40,243 nt of DNA from Acidobacteriota bacterium (lineage in GTDB: Bacteria; Acidobacteriota; Vicinamibacteria; Vicinamibacterales; Fen-181): assembly GCA_017883185.1 (NCBI GenBank), contig JADGOB010000022.1:1-40243 (forward strand), in the 5' to 3' direction. Made by a program: the position numbers and the translations under genes. The notes beneath the pieces are model-generated. The model did no database searches and was not told where the DNA came from. It worked only from the letters and a program-made list of their open reading frames with translations. Shown here in pieces: positions 1-7,822 of the stretch (position 1 is its first letter; each line of letters begins with the position of its first letter).

Positions 1-186
1 GAGGAATTGCCTTGTTCATCGTGGTAGCCATCATGGCCATGGAGGTCATGCCGATGGTCATGCTCCCGTCGTCGAAGACGAATGCGGCGAGTGAACCAGG
101 TCCCGCGCCCGCGGCCGTGGCAGCCAAGGCGCCAGAGCCGCCAAGGGCCAAGATCGAGGCCCGCGTGAAATTTACGGGCATGCAGT

Positions 187-573
187 TTGCCGATGACCGG
201 GGCCGTCTTGATCGACACCGGCGCGTCGAATACGTGTGTCGACCTCGAGGCGGCGAAGGCGATAGGGCTGCCCGTGATCGACATGGCGAAGATGACGTCG
301 GCGACGCATGATCAGGTCGACTGTCCGGTTTACCCGGTCCAGATCCAGATCGTGGGTTTGCCATTGGCCTTTCAGGCGCGCCGGGCCTTCGGTGCCGCGC
401 TGAAGGCCCAGGGATTCATCGCGCTCATTGGGAGGGATGCGCTCGCGAGCGCCATCTCGTGCCGCGCGGGCCGGGACAGCCACCGATCCGCGAGTCCACC
501 CACGTCCCGATCGACGCCCCGACCACTTGGCAGCGCAGAAAGCAGCGGATGGACACGGACGAGCAGGGCTTGA
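187..573 (+). pseudogene. Retropepsin-like aspartic protease fragment
   Basis: The reading frame contains VLIDTGASNTCVD followed by a segment ending in LIGRDAL. This resembles the single-lobe retropepsin-like bacterial aspartyl proteases, with the catalytic D-T-G-A motif near the front and the hydrophobic I/L-I-G-R-D strand near the end. No proper N-terminal strand precedes the DTGA motif in this frame. After the IGRDAL stretch the translation turns into Arg/Ser-rich sequence typical of a wrong frame, so the C-terminal part is lost or frameshifted. The homologous part covers about 190-450. I read it as a decayed gene. A functional short protease is unlikely but not excluded. No neighbouring gene suggests a role. 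Confidence 0.4.
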
Positions 574-831
574 CGGAAGTCAGCTACCAGCCGGGGCGCT
601 ACGCGCGGACAGCGGCTGACGTGGACGCCGACGGCGACGCGGGCCAGGTCGATCGTGGCGACCAAGACCAGAGCGGCGACGGTCCCGACCGGTACTGAAA
701 CGGACCGGCTGACCACCCGGGAGGCGCTGCGGCGGGAATCCGTCGGGCGCCCACTGCACCACCAGCAGCACCACCGACACTCTCAGACAGGCCAGCCCGC
801 GCGCTACACCGCTATTGCACCCCCAGACACG
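574..831. other. Gene-poor stretch, nothing recognised
   Basis: Between the protease fragment and the hairpin beside tRNA-Arg I find no recognisable protein in any frame. Several overlapping open frames exist on both strands, but they are Arg/Ala/Asp-rich and look like by-products of high GC. Confidence 0.4.
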
Positions 832-860
832 AACGGCCCGACATCGATTGCCGGGCCGTT
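832..860 (-). terminator. Hairpin downstream of tRNA-Arg
   Basis: Perfect 9-bp inverted repeat: AACGGCCCG at 832-840 and CGGGCCGTT at 852-860, with an 11-base loop. It lies 32 bases past the 3' end of the minus-strand tRNA-Arg gene. It closely resembles the terminator stem after tRNA-Pro at 7761-7790. Unlike that copy it has no clear T tract on the minus strand, so it may be a weak or processing hairpin. Confidence 0.5.
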
Positions 861-891
861 GCTGTATCTAGCTGTATTTATTGGTCTTAAG

Positions 892-968
892 TGGTGCGCC
901 CGGCGCGACTCGAACGCGCGACCTCCGGTTTAGGAAACCGATGCTCTATCCTGCTGAGCTACGGGCGC
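892..968 (-). tRNA. tRNA-Arg (anticodon CCU)
   Basis: On the minus strand the cloverleaf is complete. The acceptor stem GCGCCCG pairs with CGGGCGC, followed by discriminator A and an encoded CCA (892-894). The D arm is GCTC...GAGC. The anticodon loop TTCCTAA gives CCU, reading AGG. The T arm is GCGCG-TTCGAGT-CGCGC. No other tRNA is adjacent. A CCU-Arg tRNA is a common integration target for tyrosine recombinases, but I see no integrase gene in this window. Confidence 0.95.
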
Positions 969-1240
969 ATAAGGCTAACTCTATGAGATACGGTAAGATA
1001 CAGTCACTACCGAAAAACCGCCGCCGCACCTGATGTTTCCGGGGATGCACCGGGGATGCACGCCGGCACGCGAGGTCGACCGCGATGAACGCGGCGCGCG
1101 GGACGGAACTGTCCACGTACCTCACGCGTTGAATCCTACCACAGGGGGAAAGACCCGCTCTGGATATGCTGCAGGCACGGGCCTCCACATCCCGCCGCCG
1201 TCGTCCTGGCGCGCACAGGCAGGCGCCACGTCCCGGCGCG

Positions 1241-1531
1241 TCAGGAGGGGCCGCCCCCGACGACGGCGTCGAGGACGAGGACTTCAATCCCTTCAACCCG
1301 CCTCATGCCGAAGTCGTTCGTCACAAGCCCGGTCGCCTCACCGGCGATCGCCGTGGCGACCTGAATGGCGTCAGGGGTGCGCAGACGGTATTCGGCACGA
1401 AGTTGCGCGGCCCGGTCCGCGATGCTCAGCGTGAGTGGCATCCACTCGCGATGGTAGATCAGCGGAGCAGTGTCAATGCCTATCCGCCGGTGCCTTGCGA
1501 GGAACTCGGCCAAGCGCTCAGGCGACGTCAC
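1241..1531 (-). pseudogene. VapC-like PIN-domain toxin with internal deletion
   Basis: The N-terminal part has IGIDTAPLIYH, the first PIN strand with its catalytic Asp. The C-terminal part has LRAEYRLRTPDAIQVATA and VTNDF, which hold the third and fourth acidic residues of the PIN active site. The central helices, with the second conserved acid (usually in an S-x-x-x-x-E segment), are missing: sequence passes from IYHR almost directly to MPLTLSIADRAAQLR. The product is about 96 residues, against about 130-140 for the family. The probable start is GTG at 1531, which overlaps the antitoxin stop as GTGA, the usual coupling of these pairs; a TTG lies one codon further upstream. RNase activity is unlikely because part of the metal site is gone. 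Confidence 0.7.
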
Positions 1532-1746
1532 CAACTGCCCCGTTCGCGCGAGAGGTAGTCCGACGGGTACGTACCGCGCATCGACCCTGCCAGTGCCTTA
1601 ACCGGATTGCGAGGCACGCGGAGGAGTACCAGGGTCTCACCCTGGACCAGCACCTCCAGCTTCATCCCCGGCTTGATGCGCAGCGCCTCCCGGGCCTCCC
1701 GTGGAACGACGATCTGGTTCTTGCTCGACATGGTCACTTCAGGCAT
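1528..1746 (-). CDS. AbrB/VapB-type antitoxin
   Basis: 72-residue protein of the SpoVT-AbrB swapped-hairpin family: VTMSSKNQIVVPREAREALRI is the typical N-terminal DNA-binding part, with the usual K-N-Q-I-V-V-P core. The C-terminal tail from about residue 45 would be the toxin-binding region. A GGAG ribosome site lies 9 bases before the ATG. The gene is translationally coupled (GTGA overlap) to the PIN toxin. Because that toxin is internally deleted, the antitoxin may now be an orphan repressor. In this family antitoxin dimers repress their own promoter, and a TTTACA/TGTAAA inverted repeat sits just upstream. Confidence 0.85.
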   Translation of the reverse strand: MPEVTMSSKNQIVVPREAREALRIKPGMKLEVLVQGETLVLLRVPRNPVKALAGSMRGTYPSDYLSRERGSW

Positions 1747-1759
1747 GGGCGCACGCTCC

Positions 1760-1783
1760 TTTACAAGTCTCCATTAATGTAAA
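1760..1783. promoter_or_regulatory. Inverted repeat, likely antitoxin operator
   Basis: TTTACA (1760-1765) and TGTAAA (1778-1783) are perfect inverted half-sites separated by 12 bases, placed 14-37 bases upstream of the antitoxin ATG on the minus strand. This is the position expected for autoregulation by an AbrB-type antitoxin. The ribosome site GGAG is immediately next to it. Function is inferred from position and symmetry only. Confidence 0.5.
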
Positions 1784-1951
1784 GCGGCCGGTCAAGGCAG
1801 GCAACCTACGGCCTCTCTGCCTCCCGCCGGCGTGCTGGGTCCGGGCCGGTGCCCGGAAAGACTGGCGCTGACAGCTGAATCCTATCTGCCTGGATCTGAA
1901 TCTCTATGGTGGCGGTGGCAAGAGCGCCCCCGGCAATCAAGGAGAACCGAC

Positions 1952-2158
1952 ATGGCCAGCCTCTTCGCAACCAACGAGGGCGCGGTGGACCGCACCCTCA
2001 GGGTGATCGTCGGTGTGGCTCTTCTGAGCCTCGTGTTCGTGGGGCCGAAGTCACTGTGGGGCCTGGTGGGCGTCGTGCCGCTGTTGACTGGCTTGGTGGG
2101 CAACTGCCCCCTCTATACCCTGCTCGGCATCAACACCTGTCCGCACAAGTCCCGCTGA
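1952..2158 (+). CDS. DUF2892 small membrane protein
   Basis: 68-residue protein with the DUF2892 pattern (the membrane segment of YgaP-like proteins): N-terminal N-x-x-x-x-D-R-T-L-R-V, two short hydrophobic segments (about residues 18-32 and 36-52), then N-C-P-L-Y-x-L-L-G-I-N-T-C at the end. The two cysteines are typical of the family. AAGGAG at 1939-1944 lies 7 bases before this ATG and fixes the start. The gene stands alone and faces apt. In other bacteria the domain is sometimes fused or linked to rhodanese or sulfide-handling proteins, but nothing here points to such a role. Confidence 0.85.
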   Translation: MASLFATNEGAVDRTLRVIVGVALLSLVFVGPKSLWGLVGVVPLLTGLVGNCPLYTLLGINTCPHKSR

Positions 2159-2193
2159 CAGACGACGCGGCACGTTCGTCGCGGCCTTCCGGC

Positions 2194-2709
2194 CTAGTAC
2201 TTGAGGAGCGAGAAGATCTGCTCCCCTTCCAGGTGCTGCCGGCCGTTCAAGCCGACCAGCTCGATGAGGAACGCGAGGCCGTGCAACTCGCCGCCCAATC
2301 GCTTCACGAGCCGCGTGGCCGCGCTCGCCGTGCCGCCGGTCGCCAGCACGTCATCCACGATCAGCACGCGCTGCCCAGGCTCGATCGCGTCGGCGTGGAT
2401 CTCGATCGCATCGCTCCCGTACTCGAGGTGGAAGGCCTCCTTGATCGTCTTGGCGGGGAGCTTGCCGGGCTTGCGAATCGGGCAGAACCCAACACCAAGC
2501 CGGTCCGCCACCGCCGCGCCAAGGATGAAGCCGCGGCTCTCGATTCCGATCACGAGGGAGATGCCCTGCCCCTGGTACGGCGTGGACATCCCGTCGAGGG
2601 CGGTCTTGAAGCCGACCGGGTCACGCAGCAGCGTGGTGATGTCGTAGAAGAGGATGCCGACGTTCGGGAAGTCAGGGATCAAACGGATACGCGACTTGAG
2701 TGTGTCCAT
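2194..2709 (-). CDS. apt: Adenine phosphoribosyltransferase
   Basis: Purine salvage enzyme joining adenine and PRPP to give AMP and pyrophosphate in the cytosol. The 171-residue protein has the family order: RLIPDFPNVGILFYDITTLL near the N-terminus, GIESRGFILG, the flexible-loop segment RKPGKLP, and the PRPP-binding motif VLIVDDVLATGGT at about residues 115-127. Length is normal. An ATG at 2709 is preceded by AGGACA; a TTG two codons upstream is less likely. It follows acyP by 15 bases and ends facing the DUF2892 gene. It probably shares the promoter at 3039-3068 with acyP. Confidence 0.95.
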   Translation of the reverse strand: MDTLKSRIRLIPDFPNVGILFYDITTLLRDPVGFKTALDGMSTPYQGQGISLVIGIESRGFILGAAVADRLGVGFCPIRKPGKLPAKTIKEAFHLEYGSDAIEIHADAIEPGQRVLIVDDVLATGGTASAATRLVKRLGGELHGLAFLIELVGLNGRQHLEGEQIFSLLKY

Positions 2710-2724
2710 CAGCAAGTGTCCTGG

Positions 2725-3000
2725 TCAGTGGCGCGCGGTGAACGAGACAAATCGGCCGGTCGGCGCCATGAGTTCCGTGGTGACATCGTCCACGCGCGCC
2801 CGGCTCGGGCCGCGTCGCACGGCGCGTTCGAAGCGTTCCACAGCTTCGGCATCCCCCTCAGCGAGAATTTCGACGGAACCGTCGGGCAGGTTCCCGACCC
2901 AGCCGGTGACGTTTTCGAGCGAGGCGATCTCGATGGCGAACCACCGGAACCCGACGCCTTGCACCCGTCCGGATACGAGCAGCCTGCGCGCGATGATCAT
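2725..3000 (-). CDS. acyP: Acylphosphatase
   Basis: 91-residue protein that hydrolyses acyl phosphates such as carbamoyl phosphate or 1,3-bisphosphoglycerate. The signature VSGRVQGVGFRWFA is at residues 9-22, with the catalytic Arg in GFR and the second block GWVGNLPDGSVEI holding the catalytic Asn. Length matches the family. It is the first gene after a promoter with TATAAT and CTGACA, and is followed 15 bases later by apt. The acyP-apt pairing looks like simple co-transcription; I know of no shared pathway. Confidence 0.95.
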   Translation of the reverse strand: MIIARRLLVSGRVQGVGFRWFAIEIASLENVTGWVGNLPDGSVEILAEGDAEAVERFERAVRRGPSRARVDDVTTELMAPTGRFVSFTARH

Positions 3001-3038
3001 GATCCGCCCGATTTCCGCCGTGCACCCACGAACGGCGG

Positions 3039-3068
3039 ATTATACCCAAGGCGCCGAGGCGCTGTCAG
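3039..3068 (-). promoter_or_regulatory. Sigma-70 type promoter for acyP-apt
   Basis: On the minus strand CTGACA (3068-3063) and TATAAT (3044-3039) are 18 bases apart, 38 bases upstream of the acyP start. Just after the -10 box, CCGCCGT and ACGGCGG form a 7-bp hairpin that would sit at the very 5' end of the transcript. That could stabilise the mRNA or affect initiation. Confidence 0.7.
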
Positions 3069-3088
3069 CACGAACACGCGGCACTCCT

Positions 3089-6000
3089 CTACTTGACGGG
3101 CTGGACCTTCGCCGCCGCGGCCAGCCTGTTGAACGCGGTCAGGTCGGCCAGTTGGACAGCCTCGAGCTTCTCGAGTTCCGCGTCCAGCCGTGCCGCCAGG
3201 TTCTTGAAGGCCGCGACGCTCTGCTCAGTGGGCTTTCCGTCAGCACTCTCGATGACGCCAAGCAGCGCCGCGAGCTTGTTGTTCAACTTGATTGGATAGT
3301 TGAGCGGGTCCTGGCTGCTCATGTTCCGATACTGGTAGATCTCGCCTTCGATGGCCGTCAGCTTCGACGACAACGCGTCAGCCGCGGGACCCAGCTTGCC
3401 CGGTTTCGAGCCCGACACCCGGTCTTTCAGCTGGTCCTTCAGTGCGCGAATGCGGATCACGGCTTCGTTGGCCGCGCTCACTCGATCGCGGACCTGCATG
3501 GCCAGCGAGAACTGCTCCTGGATATCGGCGTCGGGCACCGACGTCAGCCACGGGTGCTTGCGAATCCCGAACGGTGCGGTCAAGACGATCGGCGCGGCCG
3601 CCGATGCGGCGACCGGGGTGACGGTCAACCGCACCTGGTAACGCCCCGGCACTGCCTTGGGGCCACGAGTGCCCGCCGCCCAGAGGATCATCTTCGGGAT
3701 GGCCGTGGGACCCGGATGGCGCATATCCCAGACGAAGCGGTTCATCCCGACCTTCGCCGTCACCGTGGGGTCGGCGCCTCGCGGCGCCTCCTCTTCCGCC
3801 GCCGGCTCTTCCCTCTTCTCCTTCCCGGCAGTCGCTTCGGGTGTTCCGGTGAACGCCCTGACCAGCTGTCCGCTGACGTCGAGCACCTCGACGGTGACCT
3901 TCGATGCCGCCTCCTTCAGGTAGTAGTCGATCGTCACGCCGCGGCTCACCGAACGCACCGCGTCCTGCGGCGTGAACAGGTGAACGGCGTCCGCGGCCGC
4001 CTGGGGCGTCAGTTGGCGGAGCACCGCCACATCATCGAGGACGAAGAAGGACCGGCCGTGCGTGGCGACCACGACGTCGGTCTCGGTCACCGCGATGTCG
4101 TGGACCGGGGTTACGGGCATGTTCAGCCGGAGCGACTGCCAGTTGGCGCCCTCATCGAACGAGACGTAGAAGCCGTGTTCGGTCCCCGCATAGAGCAAGC
4201 CCGGTCGCTTCGGATCCTCGCGAATCGCCCGCGCGAAATCAGTCACGGGAATCCCCTTCACGATCTTCGTCCAGCTCTTGCCGTAGTCTTCTGTTCGGTA
4301 GAAGTACGGCGAGCGGTCATCGCGCTGGTAGCGATTGGCAGCCACGCAGGCTGTGCCTGGGGAATGCGGAGATGCGTCGATCAGGCTGATCCTGGCAAAC
4401 TCCGGCAAGTCGGGCGGTGTCACGCGCGCCCACGTGGTTCCGCCATCCCTGGTCAGCTGGATCACGCCGTCGTCGCTTCCCGTCCAGATCGTCGCGCCAT
4501 CTCTCGGGGACGGGGCAATCGTGAAGATGGTCGCGTAGGTTTCGACGCCTGTCTGATCGAGGGTGATCGGACCGCCCGACGGCCCGAGCGTCGAAGGATC
4601 CGCTCGCGTGAGGTCCGGGCTGATGCGTTCCCAGCTTCGCCCTTCCGTGGTCGTGCGCCACAGGTGCTGCGACCCGACATAGAGGACCTTCGGGTCGGTC
4701 GGCGCGAACACGATCGGGAAGGTCCACTGGAACCGTTCCTTCATGGCATTGGAGGAATGACCCATCGGGTTCTCGGGCCACACGTTGATCTGCCGCATCT
4801 GCCCCGTGCGCCGGTCATAGCGAGTGAGGAGACCGCCGTAGCTCCCGGCGTAGAAGACATCCGGGTTTCGCGGGTCCGCCGCGACGTACCCGCTCTCGCC
4901 ACCGCCGATGTCGTAGAAGTCGTCGCCGCTGCTGGTGACCGGGAGGCAGGCGGTGCTGTTGTCCTGCTGCGCGCCGCAGACGTGGTACGGCACATGCGCG
5001 GTCGTCGTGACGTGGTAGATCTGCGCCGTCGGGTAGCGCTGCCCGGTCCACGTCTCTCCCCCGTTGAACGACACGTTCGCGCCCCCGTCGTTGCCATTGA
5101 TCATGCGCGCGGTGTCGTTCCCGGCAATCCAGAGGTCGTGATTGTCCCCGTGGGGAACGCCGATAGCCTTCCAGGTTTTGCCCGCATCAGCTGAGCGATA
5201 GAAGCCGGTGTTCAGCACGTAGACGCGCTCGCGGTCCTTCGGATCGGCGTAGATTCGGCTGTAGTAGAACGCGCGCTGACGGAACCGTCGCTCGTCGTTG
5301 ATCCTCGTCCAGGTGGCGCCCGCGTCCTCGGACCTGAAAATTCCACCATCCTCTGCTTCGACGATGGCGTAGACCCGGTTGGAGTCGGCGCCCGCGACCG
5401 CGACGCCGATCTTGCCGATCGTCCCCTTTGGCAGCCCGGCGTTTCGCGTCAGTTCCGTCCAGCTGTCGCCGCCGTCGGTAGACTTGAACAGTCCGCTCCC
5501 CGTTCCGCCGCTCGAGAGCGAGTGAGGTGTGCGAGATACCTCCCAAAGCGCCGCGAACATGACCAGGGGGTTCTTCGGGTCGAGGGCCAGGTCTACCGCG
5601 CCTGCCGTGCTGGTCCTGAACAGCACCTTCTTCCACGTCGCCCCGCCATCGACCGTGCGGAACACGCCCCGTTGGTCGTTGGGCCCGTAGGTATGCCCCA
5701 GCGCCGCCACGAAAACAATGTCAGGGTTGGAGGGATGGATGCGGATTCTGGCAACGTTCTGAGTGTCCGACAGGCCGATTCGCTTCCAGGTTTTCCCTGC
5801 ATCTGCCGACTTGTAGAGGCCATCGCCCTGGATCACGTTTCCCCGAAGCGCCACCTCGCCCATCCCGGCATAGACGATGTCGGGATGAGATTCCGAGACG
5901 GCGATCGCACCGACCGAGGATGTCTGGAGGAAGTCGTCGGCGACGGGCCGCCAGGTGGTTCCGCCATCGGTCGTCTTCCAGATGCCCCCGCCCGTCGCGC

Positions 6001-6229
6001 CGAAGTAGTACTCCAGCGGTCGCGCCGGCGAACCCGCCACAGCAATCGACCGGCCGCCGCGGTTCGGCCCGATGTTCCGCCACTTCAGGGCGCCAAAGAA
6101 GGCGCGATCGACGACGCCAGAGCCCGCGTCAGGCACCTGGCTTCGAGCACGGACGACCCTCGTCCACGACCCTGACGCGAGAACCATGCAGGCGATGACC
6201 ACGACGAGCCACGAGAACCTGGAACGCAT
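3089..6229 (-). CDS. Secreted Asp-box (BNR/VPS10-like) repeat protein
   Basis: 1046-residue protein starting with a signal peptide: two Arg, a hydrophobic core VVVIACMVLAS, then a small-residue cleavage region. It contains about ten Asp-boxes of the form S/T-x-D-x-G-x-x-W (for example KTTDGGTTW, KSADAGKTW, RTVDGGATW, KSTDGGDSW, RTEDYGKSW), so the body is one or two beta-propellers of the sortilin/sialidase-like fold. The C-terminal third has a FlgD-like strand region (VEVLDVSGQLVRAF) and a long helical tail. The ATG at 6229 is preceded by AGGAGG; the open frame continues upstream but without a good start. Such proteins are common in Acidobacteriota and often annotated as glycosyl hydrolase. 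No catalytic glycosidase residues can be confirmed, so the substrate is unknown. It may bind or process extracellular polymers. Confidence 0.85.
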   Translation of the reverse strand: MRSRFSWLVVVIACMVLASGSWTRVVRARSQVPDAGSGVVDRAFFGALKWRNIGPNRGGRSIAVAGSPARPLEYYFGATGGGIWKTTDGGTTWRPVADDFLQTSSVGAIAVSESHPDIVYAGMGEVALRGNVIQGDGLYKSADAGKTWKRIGLSDTQNVARIRIHPSNPDIVFVAALGHTYGPNDQRGVFRTVDGGATWKKVLFRTSTAGAVDLALDPKNPLVMFAALWEVSRTPHSLSSGGTGSGLFKSTDGGDSWTELTRNAGLPKGTIGKIGVAVAGADSNRVYAIVEAEDGGIFRSEDAGATWTRINDERRFRQRAFYYSRIYADPKDRERVYVLNTGFYRSADAGKTWKAIGVPHGDNHDLWIAGNDTARMINGNDGGANVSFNGGETWTGQRYPTAQIYHVTTTAHVPYHVCGAQQDNSTACLPVTSSGDDFYDIGGGESGYVAADPRNPDVFYAGSYGGLLTRYDRRTGQMRQINVWPENPMGHSSNAMKERFQWTFPIVFAPTDPKVLYVGSQHLWRTTTEGRSWERISPDLTRADPSTLGPSGGPITLDQTGVETYATIFTIAPSPRDGATIWTGSDDGVIQLTRDGGTTWARVTPPDLPEFARISLIDASPHSPGTACVAANRYQRDDRSPYFYRTEDYGKSWTKIVKGIPVTDFARAIREDPKRPGLLYAGTEHGFYVSFDEGANWQSLRLNMPVTPVHDIAVTETDVVVATHGRSFFVLDDVAVLRQLTPQAAADAVHLFTPQDAVRSVSRGVTIDYYLKEAASKVTVEVLDVSGQLVRAFTGTPEATAGKEKREEPAAEEEAPRGADPTVTAKVGMNRFVWDMRHPGPTAIPKMILWAAGTRGPKAVPGRYQVRLTVTPVAASAAAPIVLTAPFGIRKHPWLTSVPDADIQEQFSLAMQVRDRVSAANEAVIRIRALKDQLKDRVSGSKPGKLGPAADALSSKLTAIEGEIYQYRNMSSQDPLNYPIKLNNKLAALLGVIESADGKPTEQSVAAFKNLAARLDAELEKLEAVQLADLTAFNRLAAAAKVQPVK

Positions 6230-6387
6230 GCCAGCCTCCTCCATCGGACGCAGGGGCACATCGGGATGCGGATAAGCCGGGCCGGAGAGAAAGAGGCTCG
6301 GCAAGGGAGTCATCGTAACGCGGAGCGACCGAGGCCACAAGCGGATGAGGTGAGGAGGCTGGGTGGCCGGGGTGAGATGCTGGGGCT

Positions 6388-6837
6388 TCAGGGCACGGAT
6401 TCCACAGCCGGCCCGAAGTGGCGGTCGATGAACGCTTCGACCTGGTCGAGCGACTCGTACGCGCAGGTCGCCCCGTGCGCGGTGCTGAACCCTGACACGA
6501 GTCGCGACACCTGGTCGCGTCGGGCCGCATCGTAGAGCACGAACACGCGCTGCCCTGTCGCGGCGGCGCGGCCGGTCACGTACCCCACCTCGAACCCGAC
6601 GCCGTAGCTCGATCCCGACGCTTCCGCGACAAGCGCGTGGCACTCGTCCAGCCAGCGCCGGTCGCGCTCGTACACCTCTCCCTCGGTGACCGCCCCTTCT
6701 GCCCGCTCTACGTCGTCCACGAGCAGGTGTGACGTCAGGGTCTCGTGCCCGAGCGCGCGCAGCCGCTCGGCAATCACCCGCGCGGCGACGACGCCCGCTC
6801 GACTGCCCCGAACCGTGCAGGCCAGATAGATACGCAT
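6388..6837 (-). CDS. DNPH1/RCL-like 2'-deoxynucleoside 5'-phosphate N-hydrolase
   Basis: 149-residue member of the nucleoside 2-deoxyribosyltransferase superfamily. The order resembles eukaryotic DNPH1: IYLACTVRGSR at the N-terminus (phosphate-binding loop), RDRRWLDECHALVAEAS in the middle, and GVGFEVGYV with the Glu that acts as nucleophile in this superfamily. DNPH1 splits deoxynucleoside monophosphates into base and deoxyribose 5-phosphate and removes abnormal nucleotides. Assignment to hydrolase rather than transferase rests on similarity recalled from DNPH1, not on a search. Its ATG is two bases after the stop of the ferritin-like gene, so the two are almost certainly translated together. 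Confidence 0.75.
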   Translation of the reverse strand: MRIYLACTVRGSRAGVVAARVIAERLRALGHETLTSHLLVDDVERAEGAVTEGEVYERDRRWLDECHALVAEASGSSYGVGFEVGYVTGRAAATGQRVFVLYDAARRDQVSRLVSGFSTAHGATCAYESLDQVEAFIDRHFGPAVESVP

Positions 6838-6839
6838 GG

Positions 6840-7343
6840 CTAACGACTGGTTGGCTGCAGCATCAGCTTCAGGTCTTCTTCCAGGCTCTGCAGATCTTCC
6901 TCGTGCTCCACTTCCTGCTGCAGGATGGTCAGCGCCAGGTTGTACGTGACCATGTCCTTGTCCTTCGTCGTGTCCATCAGTTGCTTGTAAGAGGAGATGG
7001 CGCACTGCTCGCCCACGATGTTCTGCCCGAGGATCACGCCGACATAGGCGTCGGCGGGCGCCTCGTACTTGCAGGGGCTCAGCGTGAACCAGTCCTTCGG
7101 ACTCAGCCCCGGCGTCCCGCCGAGCTGTACGATCCTCCCGGCCAGCAGCACGGCGTGATTCAGTTCCTCGGCGGCATGGAGATTCAGCTCCGCCGCCACC
7201 GCGTCCTTCATCGGCCCCTTGATGACCTTCGCGCCGAGCCAGTACTGGTAGTAGGCCAGCCACTCGCTGGCGTACGCCCGATTGAGCAGGTCGAGCAACT
7301 GGTTCACGTCCATCCCGACGATTTCGCGGCCGCGCGTACCCAT
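6840..7343 (-). CDS. Ferritin-like protein (DpsL-type)
   Basis: 167-residue four-helix ferritin-like protein. It has E-W-L-A-Y-Y-Q-Y-W in helix A and E-E-L-N-H-A in helix B. Helix C has N-I-V-G-E-Q-C-A-I and helix D Q-E-V-E-H-E-E-D-L, which together give the E...ExxH...E...ExxH di-iron ligands. A Cys in the B-C region (SPCKYEAP) and one in helix C (GEQC) match the thioferritin/DpsL subgroup known from archaea and some bacteria. The expected role is iron storage and peroxide detoxification. Start: AGGAGG lies just before ATG 7343. It heads a two-gene unit with the DNPH1-like gene. Confidence 0.85.
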   Translation of the reverse strand: MGTRGREIVGMDVNQLLDLLNRAYASEWLAYYQYWLGAKVIKGPMKDAVAAELNLHAAEELNHAVLLAGRIVQLGGTPGLSPKDWFTLSPCKYEAPADAYVGVILGQNIVGEQCAISSYKQLMDTTKDKDMVTYNLALTILQQEVEHEEDLQSLEEDLKLMLQPTSR

Positions 7344-7412
7344 GACGCCTCCTGGTGATGAGGATGACAGGCGCCGTTTCTCTTCGTTGGAGAGCGGGCG
7401 CCAGAAGGGGGA

Positions 7413-7443
7413 ATTGTACACCGGCTGGCCGGCTATCGGTCAG
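7413..7443 (-). promoter_or_regulatory. Possible promoter for the ferritin-like gene
   Basis: On the minus strand TACAAT (7418-7413) lies 70 bases before the ATG, with CTGACC (7443-7438) 19 bases further upstream. The -10 box is good; the -35 box and spacing are poor. No Fur-like or PerR-like palindrome is evident. Confidence 0.35.
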
Positions 7444-7752
7444 CAGCCCCCAGCGCATGGCTGGGAAGTCAATCTCCTGGGTCGCCTGGATCAGGCTCGC
7501 GGCGCGGCAGCACGCCGGCGTCGGAGCGCGGCCTGAGACGCCACCGGCATCGTGCCGCCACTCGGCGTCGTCCGCCGAGGGTGTATCCACACCGGACCGC
7601 GGCCGTCCCAGAGATGGCCAGCACCGCGCACTCAGGCTTCTGGGAGCCGCGTGTTCAGCAGCACGCTGTTCGCACGCCATCGGAAGCTCTTCACATGCCG
7701 ATGGAGTTTCTGGTAGGGACAAGGCCCCGGCGTTTCACCACTATTGCCCCAC
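7444..7752. other. Non-coding stretch, nothing recognised
   Basis: About 300 bases between the ferritin promoter area and the tRNA-Pro terminator. The open frames here are short and show no recognisable domain. I see no repeat or conserved RNA. Confidence 0.4.
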
Positions 7753-7790
7753 CAAAAAGAAACGGCCCGGCGCTGTTTCGCCGAGCCGTT
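7753..7790 (-). terminator. Rho-independent terminator after tRNA-Pro
   Basis: On the minus strand AACGGCTCGGCG (7790-7779) pairs over 12 bases, with one G-U pair, with CGCCGGGCCGTT (7772-7761), loop of six. A TCTTTTT tract follows (to about 7754). It lies 33 bases past the tRNA-Pro 3' end. The stem is a close relative of the hairpin after tRNA-Arg. Confidence 0.85.
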
Positions 7791-7822
7791 CTCGTAAGTG
7801 CTTGTCTTTATTGGCTGAAAGT

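Noticed and set aside
1-181. Open frame on the minus strand starting at ATG 181 (Ala/Gly-rich, then Met-rich) and an equally open plus-strand frame starting near 12
   Set aside because: Both readings look protein-like with similar third-position GC, the region is cut by the window edge, and neither matches a family I know, so no call is justified.
1037-1058. Tandem CCGGGGATGCA beside tRNA-Arg, suggestive of an integration site
   Set aside because: The repeat is on the 5' side of the tRNA gene, whereas integration usually uses the 3' end, and no integrase or second att copy is present.
2654-5194. 846-codon open frame on the plus strand
   Set aside because: Shadow of the apt/acyP/Asp-box genes: Arg/His/Asp-rich, no domain, and opposite to a protein with clear motifs.
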